The notes: generated by a model not told the origin, from the letters alone. DNA of 64,000 nt from Rhodospirillaceae bacterium (GCA_947467145.1 CANIGJ010000001.1:333083-397082), one strand, 5' to 3'; positions 28,261 to 36,209 are shown, counted from the first letter of the stretch. A program made the numbers and translations.

Positions 28261-28291
28261 GGCCGGACCACTTGGTCCGGCCTTTTTGTTT
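28261..28291 (+). terminator. Intrinsic terminator after the CaiB-2/FAH-2 operon
   Basis: Perfect 10-bp stem GGCCGGACCA/TGGTCCGGCC with a 2-base loop, followed by TTTTTGTTT. It lies 24 bases after the FAH stop codon. Confidence 0.9.
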
Positions 28292-28305
28292 GCCTAAGCC
28301 CAGGC

Positions 28306-28391
28306 CGTCATGCCCTGGCTTGACCAGGGCATCCATCTTCACGACGCTTCAGCAAATAAGATGGATGGCCGGATCAAGTCCGGCCATGACG
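28306..28391. repeat. Dispersed palindromic intergenic repeat, copy 2
   Basis: Same family as 13140-13252. The arms 28306-28339 and 28358-28391 read inward as CGTCATG...CATCCATCTT. Each arm forms its own hairpin (GCCCTGG/CCAGGGC and GGCCGGA/TCCGGCC). The stems differ from copy 1 by paired, compensating changes. The element fills the space between the terminator and the ribosome-binding site of the cupin gene. Confidence 0.8.
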
Positions 28392-28403
28392 ACGGAGGCT
28401 AAA

Positions 28404-28907
28404 ATGAAACCGATCCTCAATATCGCCGACCTCACCTATACCGACTGGGGCCGCGGCGCGACCTTCGCCGCCAAGATCGGTGCCATCGGGATGAAGATCG
28501 GCGCGCAGAAACTGGGCTACAACGTCACCGTGGTGCCGCCCGGTAAACGCGCCTTCCCGCGCCACAGCCATCGCGCCAACGAAGAGATGTTCTTCATCCT
28601 CGACGGCAGCGGCGAACTGCGCGTCGGCTCGGAAACCCATCCGCTACGCGGCGGTGATGTGATCGCCTGCCCGCCCGGCGGGCCGGAGACCGCGCATCAG
28701 ATCGTCAATACGTCCGATGCCGAGCTTCGCTACCTTTCGGTCAGCACGATGATCTCGCCGGAGATCGCGGAATATCCGGATTCCGGCAAGGTCGGCATGT
28801 TCCATTATTTGCCGCCCGACGCGAACGGCGCGCCGCAGCGCATGCGCTACGTGATCGAGAACCAGCAGACCGATATGGACGATTATTGGAAAGGCGAGGC
28901 CGAGTAG
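28404..28907 (+). CDS. Cupin-domain protein
   Basis: 167 residues, single cupin. Metal-type ligands are seen in FPRHSHRANEEMFFILDG (about 52-69), and the second cupin motif includes GGDVIACPPGGP. The start is the ATG at 28404 because GGAGG lies 5 bases upstream; the longer frame runs through the palindromic repeat. It is separated from the FAH gene by a terminator and repeat and so may have its own promoter. Possible roles are isomerase, dioxygenase or sugar-binding; the function is not assigned. Confidence 0.88.
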   Translation: MKPILNIADLTYTDWGRGATFAAKIGAIGMKIGAQKLGYNVTVVPPGKRAFPRHSHRANEEMFFILDGSGELRVGSETHPLRGGDVIACPPGGPETAHQIVNTSDAELRYLSVSTMISPEIAEYPDSGKVGMFHYLPPDANGAPQRMRYVIENQQTDMDDYWKGEAE

Positions 28908-28913
28908 TTTTGG

Positions 28914-29690
28914 CTACTCAACCCCGTCGATGAAATCGCCGATCATCTTGGTGAAGAATTCCGGCTGATCGATCGCCGACAAATGCCCGGCGCCAGGAAT
29001 GACGGTGAGTTCCGATCCCGGGATCATCTCGTGCATCTGGCGCCCCTGCTGCTGCAGCGGCGGACGTTCATTGTCGCCGAAGCAGATCAAGGTCGGCACC
29101 GACACGGCGGGGATCAGCCCCTGGAAGCCGAGCGTGGAAATCGCGCTCAGGGTGTCCAGATAGGCTTTCGGCGTCAGCAGCGACACAGCCTCGGCCAGTT
29201 CGTCATAGGCCTTCTGCGGCGTCGCCGGCATCAGGCGGCTTTTGGCGTATTCCACACCAAACGTCGCCATCGTCTTGCCCTGCATCTGCTGCTCGGTCTC
29301 GGCCAGGCGTTCCTTCGCCGACGCACGGTTGTCGTAGAAGCTGTCGGCGATCACGAGGGACGCGATGCGGCCCGGCCGCTCGGCATACATTTCCAGCACG
29401 ATCGGCCCGCCCATGGAAATGCCGACGATATGCGCGCGCTTGATTTCCAACTCATCCAACACGGCATTCATATCGGCCGCGACGTCGCGCACCGTGAACG
29501 GATTCTTGTAGGACGACTTGCCGTGGCCGCGGCAATCGACCGCGATGCAGCAATAACGATCCTTCAGCTTGTCCATGATCGGACGCCACATATAGGAATT
29601 GGCGCCCAGCGAATGCACGAGCATGACAACGGGGCCGTTGCCCTCACCGACATAATTCAGGGTTTCGCCGTTGACGAGGATACTGGCCAT
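28914..29690 (-). CDS. Alpha/beta hydrolase
   Basis: 258 residues. Nucleophile elbow GISMGG with Ser92, HSLG oxyanion segment near 26-29, and C-terminal GAGHLSAIDQPEFF providing the His. The start is the ATG at 29690 with AGGAGAG upstream; a TTG directly before it is rejected. It is the last gene of a seven-gene minus operon that includes a LigB dioxygenase and CoA-transferase, so a ring-cleavage hydrolase or enol-lactonase role is the best guess. Confidence 0.9.
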   Translation of the reverse strand: MASILVNGETLNYVGEGNGPVVMLVHSLGANSYMWRPIMDKLKDRYCCIAVDCRGHGKSSYKNPFTVRDVAADMNAVLDELEIKRAHIVGISMGGPIVLEMYAERPGRIASLVIADSFYDNRASAKERLAETEQQMQGKTMATFGVEYAKSRLMPATPQKAYDELAEAVSLLTPKAYLDTLSAISTLGFQGLIPAVSVPTLICFGDNERPPLQQQGRQMHEMIPGSELTVIPGAGHLSAIDQPEFFTKMIGDFIDGVE

Positions 29691-29699
29691 CAATCTCTC

Positions 29700-30407
29700 C
29701 TAATAAGGTTCCGTCCAAGGCCGGCATTCGACCTCAAGCGACCAACAGCTCTTATGCTGCAGGTGTGTCTGGTAATAAAGTTCAGCCAGAGCGTCCATAT
29801 CGACGAGACCGGCGCGATCGACCAGCGACGGATCGCGTTTGCGCGTCTTCGGATTGTCGATACCACCATCGATGGTGAAATGCGCGATATGGATGCCTTT
29901 GGCTCCCAGCTCGCGATGCAGGCCGGTGGCCATATGTTTAACGCCGCCCTTGACCAGCGCATTGGCCGCCAGACGCGGGATCGCGGTGCGGCTCGAATGA
30001 TTGCCGGTGAAGAAGATCGAGCCTTCGCCGCGCGGCACCATGCGCTTAGCCGCCTCGTTCGCGGTCAAGAACGCCGCCATGCCGTTGATGCGGATGGAAC
30101 GTTCGAATTCCTCAGCCGTCATTTCCAGGAACGGCTTTTGCAGCCGGTCGCTGATATTGCAGATCGCGCAGGCAACGGGGGCCAGATCCTTCTCGGTATC
30201 GGCGAACAGTTTTGCCATCTGGGCCGCATCGGCCGCGTCGACGACATAAGCCTTGCCGTTCAGTTCGCGCGCCAGGGGTTCGATCAGGTCGGGCTTGCGC
30301 GCCGTCAGCGCCACGCGAAACCCGGCCTGGGCAAACCGACGCGCCTGCGCGGTGCCGAGCCCCTCGCCGACACCGACGATGACAACGCTGCCGCCAGCGC
30401 TAGACAC
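29700..30407 (-). CDS. SDR-like protein lacking the catalytic Tyr
   Basis: 235-residue short-chain dehydrogenase-like protein. The dinucleotide loop is GVGEGLG (12-18). Lys153 is retained, but the Tyr position holds Asn149 (NALVK). The C-terminal IAHFTIDGGID segment is typical of a branch of SDRs in which the Tyr is often replaced. It starts at GTG and shares one base with the stop of the upstream dehydrogenase gene. It probably binds NAD(P); its reaction is unknown. Confidence 0.85.
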   Translation of the reverse strand: MSSAGGSVVIVGVGEGLGTAQARRFAQAGFRVALTARKPDLIEPLARELNGKAYVVDAADAAQMAKLFADTEKDLAPVACAICNISDRLQKPFLEMTAEEFERSIRINGMAAFLTANEAAKRMVPRGEGSIFFTGNHSSRTAIPRLAANALVKGGVKHMATGLHRELGAKGIHIAHFTIDGGIDNPKTRKRDPSLVDRAGLVDMDALAELYYQTHLQHKSCWSLEVECRPWTEPY

Positions 30408-31390
30408 TAGACGCCCATTTCCGGCACGGGGGTCACCGCCGGTTTGCCGGTCATCACATTTTCGATGTTCGAGCGGATCAGATCGACGCGGCGGCCTTCC
30501 AGTTCGTGGCTGCGGCCGGCGGCGTGCGGCGTCAGCAGCAGGTTGGGTACGGAGCGCACGTCTTCCGGCACCTCGGGTTCGCTTTCCAGCACGTCGAGCC
30601 CAGCGCCCGCGATGGTGCCCGCATTGAGCGCCGCCACGATGGCTGCGCTATCGGCGACCGAACCGCGCGCCACATTGATGTAATAACCGGTCGATCCAAT
30701 ACGCTTCAGGATATCGGCATTGACCATATGATTGGTGTCGGCGCCGCCCGGCGTGCAGGTGACGAGGTAATCGCACCAATCGGCCAATGCGGCGACCGAG
30801 TCGAAATATTGATAAGGCACATCCTTGGCCGGCTTGCGGTTGCGATAGCCGATCTGCATGTCGAACGCGCTGGCGCGTTTGGCCAAGGTTTTACCGATGG
30901 CGCCCAGGCCGACGATGCCGAGTTTCTTGCCGGTGACCATCGGCGTCGAATTGCCGACATCGTCCCAGGTGCCGGCCTTAGCCAGATTGTTGAAATGGGC
31001 GAATTTGCGCGTCACCGCGATCATCATGCCCAGCGCATGTTCGGCGACGCAGGAGGCGTTGTTGCCCGCCGTATTGCACACCATAATGCCGCGCGCCTTG
31101 GCGGCCGCGGTATCGACGGTTTCGTAGCCGACAGCGAAGGTCTGGACGACCTTGAGGTTCGGCATGAGGGCCATTTCGTCGGCGTCCAGGCCGACCATGC
31201 CGCTGGTCAGGACGGCTTGGATCTTCGCACCCTGCGCCTCCAGCAGCTTCTTGCGCTCGTCCTTTTCATAGGCGTGGTGCAGGGTATAGGCCGCGTTCAT
31301 AGGATCGATCAGTTCGGGATGAAATTCGCGGGTGATGAGGACATTCAGTGCGCGCGAGTCTTTCAGCGCGTAGGTCTTTACGTCGGACAT
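30407..31390 (-). CDS. D-isomer-specific 2-hydroxyacid dehydrogenase (copy 2)
   Basis: 327 residues. Rossmann motif GLGAIG (161-166) and complete catalytic triad Arg242, Glu271 and His289 (TPH). It is shorter than the copy at 7411 and only moderately similar, so it may work on a related but different 2-oxo acid. It is the fifth gene of the minus operon, following the LigB-type dioxygenase, which matches the pairing of these two families at 2910-8484. Confidence 0.9.
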   Translation of the reverse strand: MSDVKTYALKDSRALNVLITREFHPELIDPMNAAYTLHHAYEKDERKKLLEAQGAKIQAVLTSGMVGLDADEMALMPNLKVVQTFAVGYETVDTAAAKARGIMVCNTAGNNASCVAEHALGMMIAVTRKFAHFNNLAKAGTWDDVGNSTPMVTGKKLGIVGLGAIGKTLAKRASAFDMQIGYRNRKPAKDVPYQYFDSVAALADWCDYLVTCTPGGADTNHMVNADILKRIGSTGYYINVARGSVADSAAIVAALNAGTIAGAGLDVLESEPEVPEDVRSVPNLLLTPHAAGRSHELEGRRVDLIRSNIENVMTGKPAVTPVPEMGV

Positions 31391-31412
31391 GCGTGAGGTT
31401 CCTTAAATAGTC

Positions 31413-32429
31413 TTATTGCCAGACGGCGAAAGCCATGCCGCTGCCCGTGCCCGCTTCCGAGCGGTAGCACGGCACGTAATCGAGAAGGTTCATTTTGAAT
31501 TCGGTCTCGGCGAGCGCGCCGGCCGTGATGATCCAGTTTTTGATTTCCGATGTGCCCGAGCGGAACATAATATTAGGCTCGGCGAACAACGTCTTTTCAT
31601 CGCGGTCGCGCATTGCATCGATCATGCGGTGGTCGAATTCCTCGTCGACGACGAAGTGGCTCATGCCGCCCGACGCACAGACGGCGACGCGCAGGTCCTG
31701 ATCCCACGAGCGAATGGCGCGGCCCAAGGCCTTGCCGAAGTCATAGCAGCGTTTCGGCGTCGGCTGGTTCGGCGGATAATAGGTATTGGCGAGCACCGGG
31801 ACCATCGGCGGCACCTTGCCCTTGAGGATACGCATGGCGACGAAACCATAGGCATGGCCGATACACCTCGGGCCATCCGGGCCGACCGGCTGTTCGCCGA
31901 GATAGGCGACATCGATCTCGGCATCGTTCGCGGTCAGCACCATGTGACGCGCGAGATCGGACGCGATGTCGTATTTCAGATCCATCCCCTCGGGGCGGTA
32001 TTGCAGCATCGCATGGGCGAGACCCTTGCCGCGATAGTCCGTCATTTCCTCTTCGGAGAACGCATAGTTCATGGCGCTTTGGCCGCAATAAACGGCGAAG
32101 GACGGCTGGACCTCTTCCTGGAACCATTCGCGCTGGTCGTCGCCGACGATGACGATCACATCCGGCTTCACCTCGTTGAACACGTCGCCCAGCGCATCGA
32201 GACCGGCCTGGCAGCGATTGTAGCGTTCGGTGCGCACCTCCAGCGAATTCTGCTGGTCGAAGAACGGATCCTTGCGCAGCGCGTGCAGTTGGGGGAAATC
32301 GTAGGTGCCGTCGCGGAAGGCAAGCTCGGGATTGGCGCGATCGACCCGCGCACGGCCGTCCCAAGCTTCCGGCGGGGTCGCCAGCAAGGGGCCGTGGGTC
32401 GTGCCGACGCCGAGAACGATCTTCGCCAT
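31413..32429 (-). CDS. LigB-superfamily class III extradiol dioxygenase (copy 2)
   Basis: 338 residues; clear full-length paralogue of the enzyme at 2910. Conserved: THGP with His12, GDDQREW (97-103), GHAYGF with His192, GGMSHFVVDEE with His258, and near-identical AEPNIMFRSGTSE and DYVPCYRSEAGTG segments near the C-terminus. It cleaves an aromatic diol or triol next to the hydroxyls using Fe(II) and O2. Its operon also carries the CoA-transferase, an NTF2-like protein, dehydrogenase, SDR and hydrolase genes, a nearly complete downstream pathway. Exact substrate unknown. Confidence 0.9.
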   Translation of the reverse strand: MAKIVLGVGTTHGPLLATPPEAWDGRARVDRANPELAFRDGTYDFPQLHALRKDPFFDQQNSLEVRTERYNRCQAGLDALGDVFNEVKPDVIVIVGDDQREWFQEEVQPSFAVYCGQSAMNYAFSEEEMTDYRGKGLAHAMLQYRPEGMDLKYDIASDLARHMVLTANDAEIDVAYLGEQPVGPDGPRCIGHAYGFVAMRILKGKVPPMVPVLANTYYPPNQPTPKRCYDFGKALGRAIRSWDQDLRVAVCASGGMSHFVVDEEFDHRMIDAMRDRDEKTLFAEPNIMFRSGTSEIKNWIITAGALAETEFKMNLLDYVPCYRSEAGTGSGMAFAVWQ

Positions 32430-32441
32430 CCTCTCTACTCC

Positions 32442-32867
32442 TTAATGCGCGAAGCGCATCACCGAATGCGTCTTTTTGTCGGCCATCTTCCACACGTCGC
32501 CGGCTTTTTTCCAGATTTCCACCGTGATCTGCACGCCGCCGATGGCGGCATCCGTGGCCGGGCCCTTGGCGGCCGGCTTGGCATGGTAGGCGGCAACCTT
32601 TGCCGTTACTTCGGCCGTGATCACGTCGATGACGCGGACGGTCAGGTTGTTGATCATATGCATCGAGACGCGATTCGGATCGCGACCCTGCAATTCCTTG
32701 ACGATGGCGTCGGGGCCGGTCACGGCCCCTTCCATACGATGCCAGATGCCGTCGTCAAAAAACATCTCGCCCGCCTCGCGGAAACGGCCGGCATCGACAT
32801 GGTTATAAAAGCGCGCGGTGGATTGCGCACAATCCCATTCGATGGCGCGGCGTGTCGATTCTTCCAT
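32442..32867 (-). CDS. NTF2-like (SnoaL-type) protein
   Basis: 141 residues with an N-terminal helix (IEWDCAQSTARFYNHVDAGRF) and a curved-sheet pattern characteristic of NTF2-like proteins, which serve as hydratases, isomerases or small dioxygenase subunits. GGGGAG precedes the ATG, and the gene abuts the stop of the CoA-transferase beta gene. Its place between CoA-transferase and LigB genes suggests isomerisation or hydroxylase support. Confidence 0.82.
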   Translation of the reverse strand: MEESTRRAIEWDCAQSTARFYNHVDAGRFREAGEMFFDDGIWHRMEGAVTGPDAIVKELQGRDPNRVSMHMINNLTVRVIDVITAEVTAKVAAYHAKPAAKGPATDAAIGGVQITVEIWKKAGDVWKMADKKTHSVMRFAH

Positions 32868-33584
32868 TTAAATCTCCCCTACTTGTTTCTTGCGCGACGG
32901 ACGTTCTTCCACCGGCAGGTCCGGCGTGATGAGCGGTTTCCAATCATTGGCGAGCCGCAGTTTGGCGCCCGTGCGGTCCTGTAGTTCATCGAAGGTCAGA
33001 CCCTCGATCATCTCGCGCACGACCATGCCGTCGCCGGTGCGCTCAATCACCGCATGATCGGTGAAAATCTTGGAGACGCATTCACGCCCCGTCAGCGGCA
33101 GCTTGGCTTCCTTCACGATCTTGGGCGAACCGTCCTTGGAATTATGCTCGCAGATCACCAGGACCTTTTTCGCGCCGTAGACCAGATCCATGGCACCACC
33201 AACCGCCGGGGCCGATTTGGAATCGAGCAAGCGCCAATTGGCCAGATCGCCATTTTCCGCAACCTCGTAGGCGCCGAGCACGGCGAAATCCAAATGGCCG
33301 CCACGGATCATCAGGAACGAATCCGCGTGATGGAAAAAAGCGCCACCCGGCAGCATCCGCACCGGACGCTTGCCGGCGTTGACCAGCTCGGAATCGGGTT
33401 CTTCGCCCGGCTTCAGATCGCGCATGCCGAGCAGGCCGTTCTCCGAATGGAAAACGATATCGCGGTCGTCCGGCATGAAATTGACGACGGCGAGCGGCAT
33501 GCCGACGCCGAGATTGACGTAAGAACCATCCGGGATGTCGTGTGCCACGCGCCACGCCATCTGATTGCGGTTGAGCGGCGTCAT
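32868..33584 (-). CDS. 3-oxoacid CoA-transferase, subunit B
   Basis: 238 residues of class I CoA-transferase, beta subunit. The catalytic Glu48 lies in HSENGLLG, and GVGMPLAVVNF is typical. The pair with subunit A (ATGA overlap) resembles PcaIJ/ScoAB, which move CoA from succinyl-CoA to 3-oxoadipate or acetoacetate. Given the operon, a ring-cleavage-derived 3-oxo acid or another dicarboxylate is likely; the acceptor cannot be set from sequence. Confidence 0.92.
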   Translation of the reverse strand: MTPLNRNQMAWRVAHDIPDGSYVNLGVGMPLAVVNFMPDDRDIVFHSENGLLGMRDLKPGEEPDSELVNAGKRPVRMLPGGAFFHHADSFLMIRGGHLDFAVLGAYEVAENGDLANWRLLDSKSAPAVGGAMDLVYGAKKVLVICEHNSKDGSPKIVKEAKLPLTGRECVSKIFTDHAVIERTGDGMVVREMIEGLTFDELQDRTGAKLRLANDWKPLITPDLPVEERPSRKKQVGEI

Positions 33585-34255
33585 GCGTTCAAAGCCTCCA
33601 GCTGAACGACGCGGTTCACGAAAATACCGGGCGTGATGACGTGTTCCGGATCGAGTTCGCCCAGCTCGACGATCTCGGATACCTGCGCGATGGTCAGATC
33701 GGCGCCCATCGCCATGACGGGATTAAAGTTCCGCATGGATTTGGCATAGACCAGATTGCCCCAACGGTCGCCCTTGTAGGCTTTCACCAACGCGACATCG
33801 CCCCGGATGGCGCGCTCCATCACATATTCCTTGCCGTCGAAGGTGCGCACTTCCTTGCCTTCGGCCAGCGGTGTGCCCCACGAGGTGCGGGTGAAAAACG
33901 CGGGCACGCCGGCGGCACCGGCGCGCACTCGTTCGGCGATCGTGCCCTGGGGCACCATCTCCAGCTCCAGCTTGCCGGCTTCGTACAATTCCTCGAACAC
34001 CACCGATCCCGGCACGCGCGGGAACGAGCACACGATCTTGTCGACGCAGCCTTGCTTCATTAGCAGGCCGATGCCGAATTCGCCCGAGCCCGCATTGTTG
34101 GTCACGATCGTCAGGCCGCGCACCTTGCGCGCTGCCAAGGCGCTGCACAATTCGCGGGGCTCACCGGTCATGCCGAAGCCGCCGATCAGCACGGTCGAGC
34201 CGTCTTTGATGTCGGCTACGGCCTCGTCGGCGGTCTGTCTACGCTTATCGATCAC
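33581..34255 (-). CDS. 3-oxoacid CoA-transferase, subunit A
   Basis: 224 residues, class I CoA-transferase alpha subunit with IGGFGMTGEP (about 23-32) and NNAGSGEFG (54-62) motifs. It begins at GTG, with GGGGAGG about 9 bases upstream. It is the first gene of the seven-gene minus operon and is divergent from the DUF35/thiolase-like pair, with a near-palindrome in the gap. Confidence 0.92.
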   Translation of the reverse strand: MIDKRRQTADEAVADIKDGSTVLIGGFGMTGEPRELCSALAARKVRGLTIVTNNAGSGEFGIGLLMKQGCVDKIVCSFPRVPGSVVFEELYEAGKLELEMVPQGTIAERVRAGAAGVPAFFTRTSWGTPLAEGKEVRTFDGKEYVMERAIRGDVALVKAYKGDRWGNLVYAKSMRNFNPVMAMGADLTIAQVSEIVELGELDPEHVITPGIFVNRVVQLEALNA

Positions 34256-34315
34256 GATCGAGGCCTCCCCGCCTCATTTATTCCCAGGATTCAGGACTTT
34301 CCCGGCCAGCGGGTC

Positions 34316-34338
34316 AAGTCCAACGGCGTCGTTGACTT
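34316..34338. promoter_or_regulatory. Quasi-palindrome between divergent operons
   Basis: AAGTCCAACG, loop GCGT, CGTTGACTT: arms match except for one inserted C. It lies in the 136-base gap between the CoA-transferase operon and the DUF35/thiolase pair, where a shared operator would be expected. A weak IclR-like box (TTTCG-N5-CGGAA; 10 of 15 matches to box 1) lies at 34355-34369. Confidence 0.35.
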
Positions 34339-34391
34339 CACGCCATTTGCCCTGTTTCGTTAGGCGGAATTACTTTTCAGAGGGGGCGGCC

Positions 34392-34781
34392 ATGGCCGAA
34401 ACAGGCACCACGTTCGCAGCCGACGGAGCGGAAAAACAATTCCGCGACGGGCTCAACAGAGGCGAGTTCAACATCCAGCAGTGCGCCAGCTGCAAGAAGC
34501 ACGTCTTCTATCCGCGCACCTTGTGCACCAATTGCGGCTCGCCCAAGCTGGTATGGAAACGCGCCGCCGGCACCGGCACCGTCTATTCCACCAGCACCGA
34601 GCGCTATAAGCCCGAAGCCGGCGGGGACAAGAACATCGCCGTGGTCCAGCTCGACGAGGGCCCGCGCATGTTGACCCGCATCACCGATATCGCCCCCGCC
34701 GACGTCAAGATCGGCATGCGCGTCACCGCGCATATCGGCGAAGCGGACGGCATCAAACTCATCTATTTCCGTAAAGCCTGA
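34392..34781 (+). CDS. DUF35 Zn-ribbon/OB-fold protein
   Basis: 129 residues. The zinc ribbon uses Cys31, Cys34, Cys45 and Cys48 (CASC, CTNC), followed by an OB-fold. I took the ATG at 34392, preceded by AGGGGG; the longer reading frame is an upstream shadow of the minus-strand gene. DUF35 proteins partner with thiolase-like proteins, for example the ChsH2/Ltp2 retro-aldolase in steroid side-chain loss. The thiolase-like gene follows after 13 bases. Confidence 0.92.
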   Translation: MAETGTTFAADGAEKQFRDGLNRGEFNIQQCASCKKHVFYPRTLCTNCGSPKLVWKRAAGTGTVYSTSTERYKPEAGGDKNIAVVQLDEGPRMLTRITDIAPADVKIGMRVTAHIGEADGIKLIYFRKA

Positions 34782-34794
34782 GGGGGACGACATC

Positions 34795-36183
34795 ATGGTA
34801 CATCCATTGCGCGGCCAGACGGCCGTCGTCGGCGTCGGCCTCACCAAGTTCGGCGACCTGCCGGGCAAGACCCATCTCGAATTGCTGGCGGAAGCCTCCT
34901 ACGCGGCGCTCGATGACGCCGGGTTGAAGCTCACCGATGTGGACGGCCTGTTTGTTTCCTCCATGGGGCGCGTGTTCCATCCGCTCCAGGTTGCCGAATA
35001 TCTGGGCGTCAAACCCAGCGCCATCGACGGCACCAATGTCGGCGGTTCGGCCTTCGTCAACGCGATCCAGCATGCCGCCATGGCGCTGCATAACGGCGTG
35101 TGCAACGTGGCGCTCATCGCCTATGGCAGCACCAGCCGGTCGGATCGCAAATCCGGCACGCCACGCGTCGGCGGCAATCCTAATGCCGGCGTCATGTACC
35201 AGTCGGAATACAAGCCGATGCTGCCGGTCGGCTCCTACGCCCTGGTGGCCAACCGCTACATGCATGAATACGGCATGACGCGCGATCAGCTGTCGTCGGT
35301 CGCGGTCACCTTCCGCAAATGGGCGCAGCTCAACCCGCGCGCCGAAATGCGCGGGCCTTTGACCATCGAGGATGTGTCGCGGGCGCGCATGATCTGCGAT
35401 CCCTTCACCCTCTACGATTGCTGCCTGGTGTCGGACGCCGGTGCGGCGCTGGTCATGACGCGCGCTGATCGGGCGCGCAGCTTGAAACAGAAGCCGGTCT
35501 ATATGCTGGGTATCGGGTCGGGCACCAGCCACGACCAGATCGCGCAACTGGCCGACTTTACCGTCACCGCCTGTGCCATGTCGGGCCCGCGCGCCTTTGG
35601 TATGGCTGGCCTGAAGCCCAAGGACGTCGACGTGATCGAGGTCTATGACGCCTTTTCGATCAATCCGATCCTATTCCTCGAAGATCTGGGCTTCGTCAAA
35701 AAGGGCGAAGGCGGTGCCTTCTTCACCGAAGGCCACGCGGCGCCGGGCGGCAAGCTGCCGGTCAATACCAACGGCGGCGGCATGTCCTGCGTGCATCCCG
35801 GCATGTACGGCATGTTCGTGAGCATCGAAGCGGTCGAACAGTTGCGTGGCAATACCGGGGCGCGTCAGGTTGAGGGCGCGGAAGTCGCACTCGCCAACGG
35901 CAATGGCGGCTTGCTGTCCAACCAATCGACGGCGATTTTCGGCACGGCCGCAACCTTGGGCGCGGAAGCGCGCACCACCAAACGCGCCTCGGCGAAAAAG
36001 GTCGTTAAAAAGGCCGCGAAGAAGGCGGCTAAGAAGGCCCCGAAGAAAGCCGTGAAAAAGGCCGCCAAAAAATCGGCGAAGAAGGCGGCTAAAAAGGTCG
36101 CCAAGAAAGTCGCGAAGAAAGCGCCCAAGAAGGCCGTCAAAAAGGCGGTGAAGAAAACGGCGAAAAAAGCCAAGCGCCGCTGA
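34795..36183 (+). CDS. Thiolase-like protein with Lys/Ala-rich histone-like tail
   Basis: 462 residues: a SCP2-type thiolase-like core (about 1-392) and a 70-residue basic tail (393-462) made of KKAA/KKAV/KKAP-type repeats. The core lacks the usual nucleophilic Cys (Ser85 in NVGGSAFVNAI), while Tyr284 (EVYDAF) and the HPGMYG His near 333 are present. With the adjacent DUF35 partner this resembles Ltp2-type aldol lyases rather than a true thiolase. The tail is like histone H1, AlgP or PhaF tails and may bind nucleic acid or polymer granules. It is in the same frame and uses mixed codons, so it is not a frameshift artefact. Confidence 0.9.
   Translation: MVHPLRGQTAVVGVGLTKFGDLPGKTHLELLAEASYAALDDAGLKLTDVDGLFVSSMGRVFHPLQVAEYLGVKPSAIDGTNVGGSAFVNAIQHAAMALHNGVCNVALIAYGSTSRSDRKSGTPRVGGNPNAGVMYQSEYKPMLPVGSYALVANRYMHEYGMTRDQLSSVAVTFRKWAQLNPRAEMRGPLTIEDVSRARMICDPFTLYDCCLVSDAGAALVMTRADRARSLKQKPVYMLGIGSGTSHDQIAQLADFTVTACAMSGPRAFGMAGLKPKDVDVIEVYDAFSINPILFLEDLGFVKKGEGGAFFTEGHAAPGGKLPVNTNGGGMSCVHPGMYGMFVSIEAVEQLRGNTGARQVEGAEVALANGNGGLLSNQSTAIFGTAATLGAEARTTKRASAKKVVKKAAKKAAKKAPKKAVKKAAKKSAKKAAKKVAKKVAKKAPKKAVKKAVKKTAKKAKRR
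35971..36180 (+). repeat. Lys/Ala-rich tail-coding repeat
   Basis: About 17 imperfect four-codon units of the form Lys-Lys-Ala-x, where x is Ala, Val, Pro, Ser or Thr. Lys codons vary between AAA and AAG and Ala codons vary, so the repeat is kept at protein level rather than as an exact recent DNA duplication. Confidence 0.9.
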
Positions 36184-36209
36184 TCTTCGCCTGATCGCTG
36201 AAAAACCGT

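Noticed and set aside
32868..34255. Naming the CoA-transferase pair pcaIJ
   Set aside because: Motifs only show class I 3-oxoacid CoA-transferase; the beta-ketoadipate pathway is not complete here, so the acceptor is not fixed.
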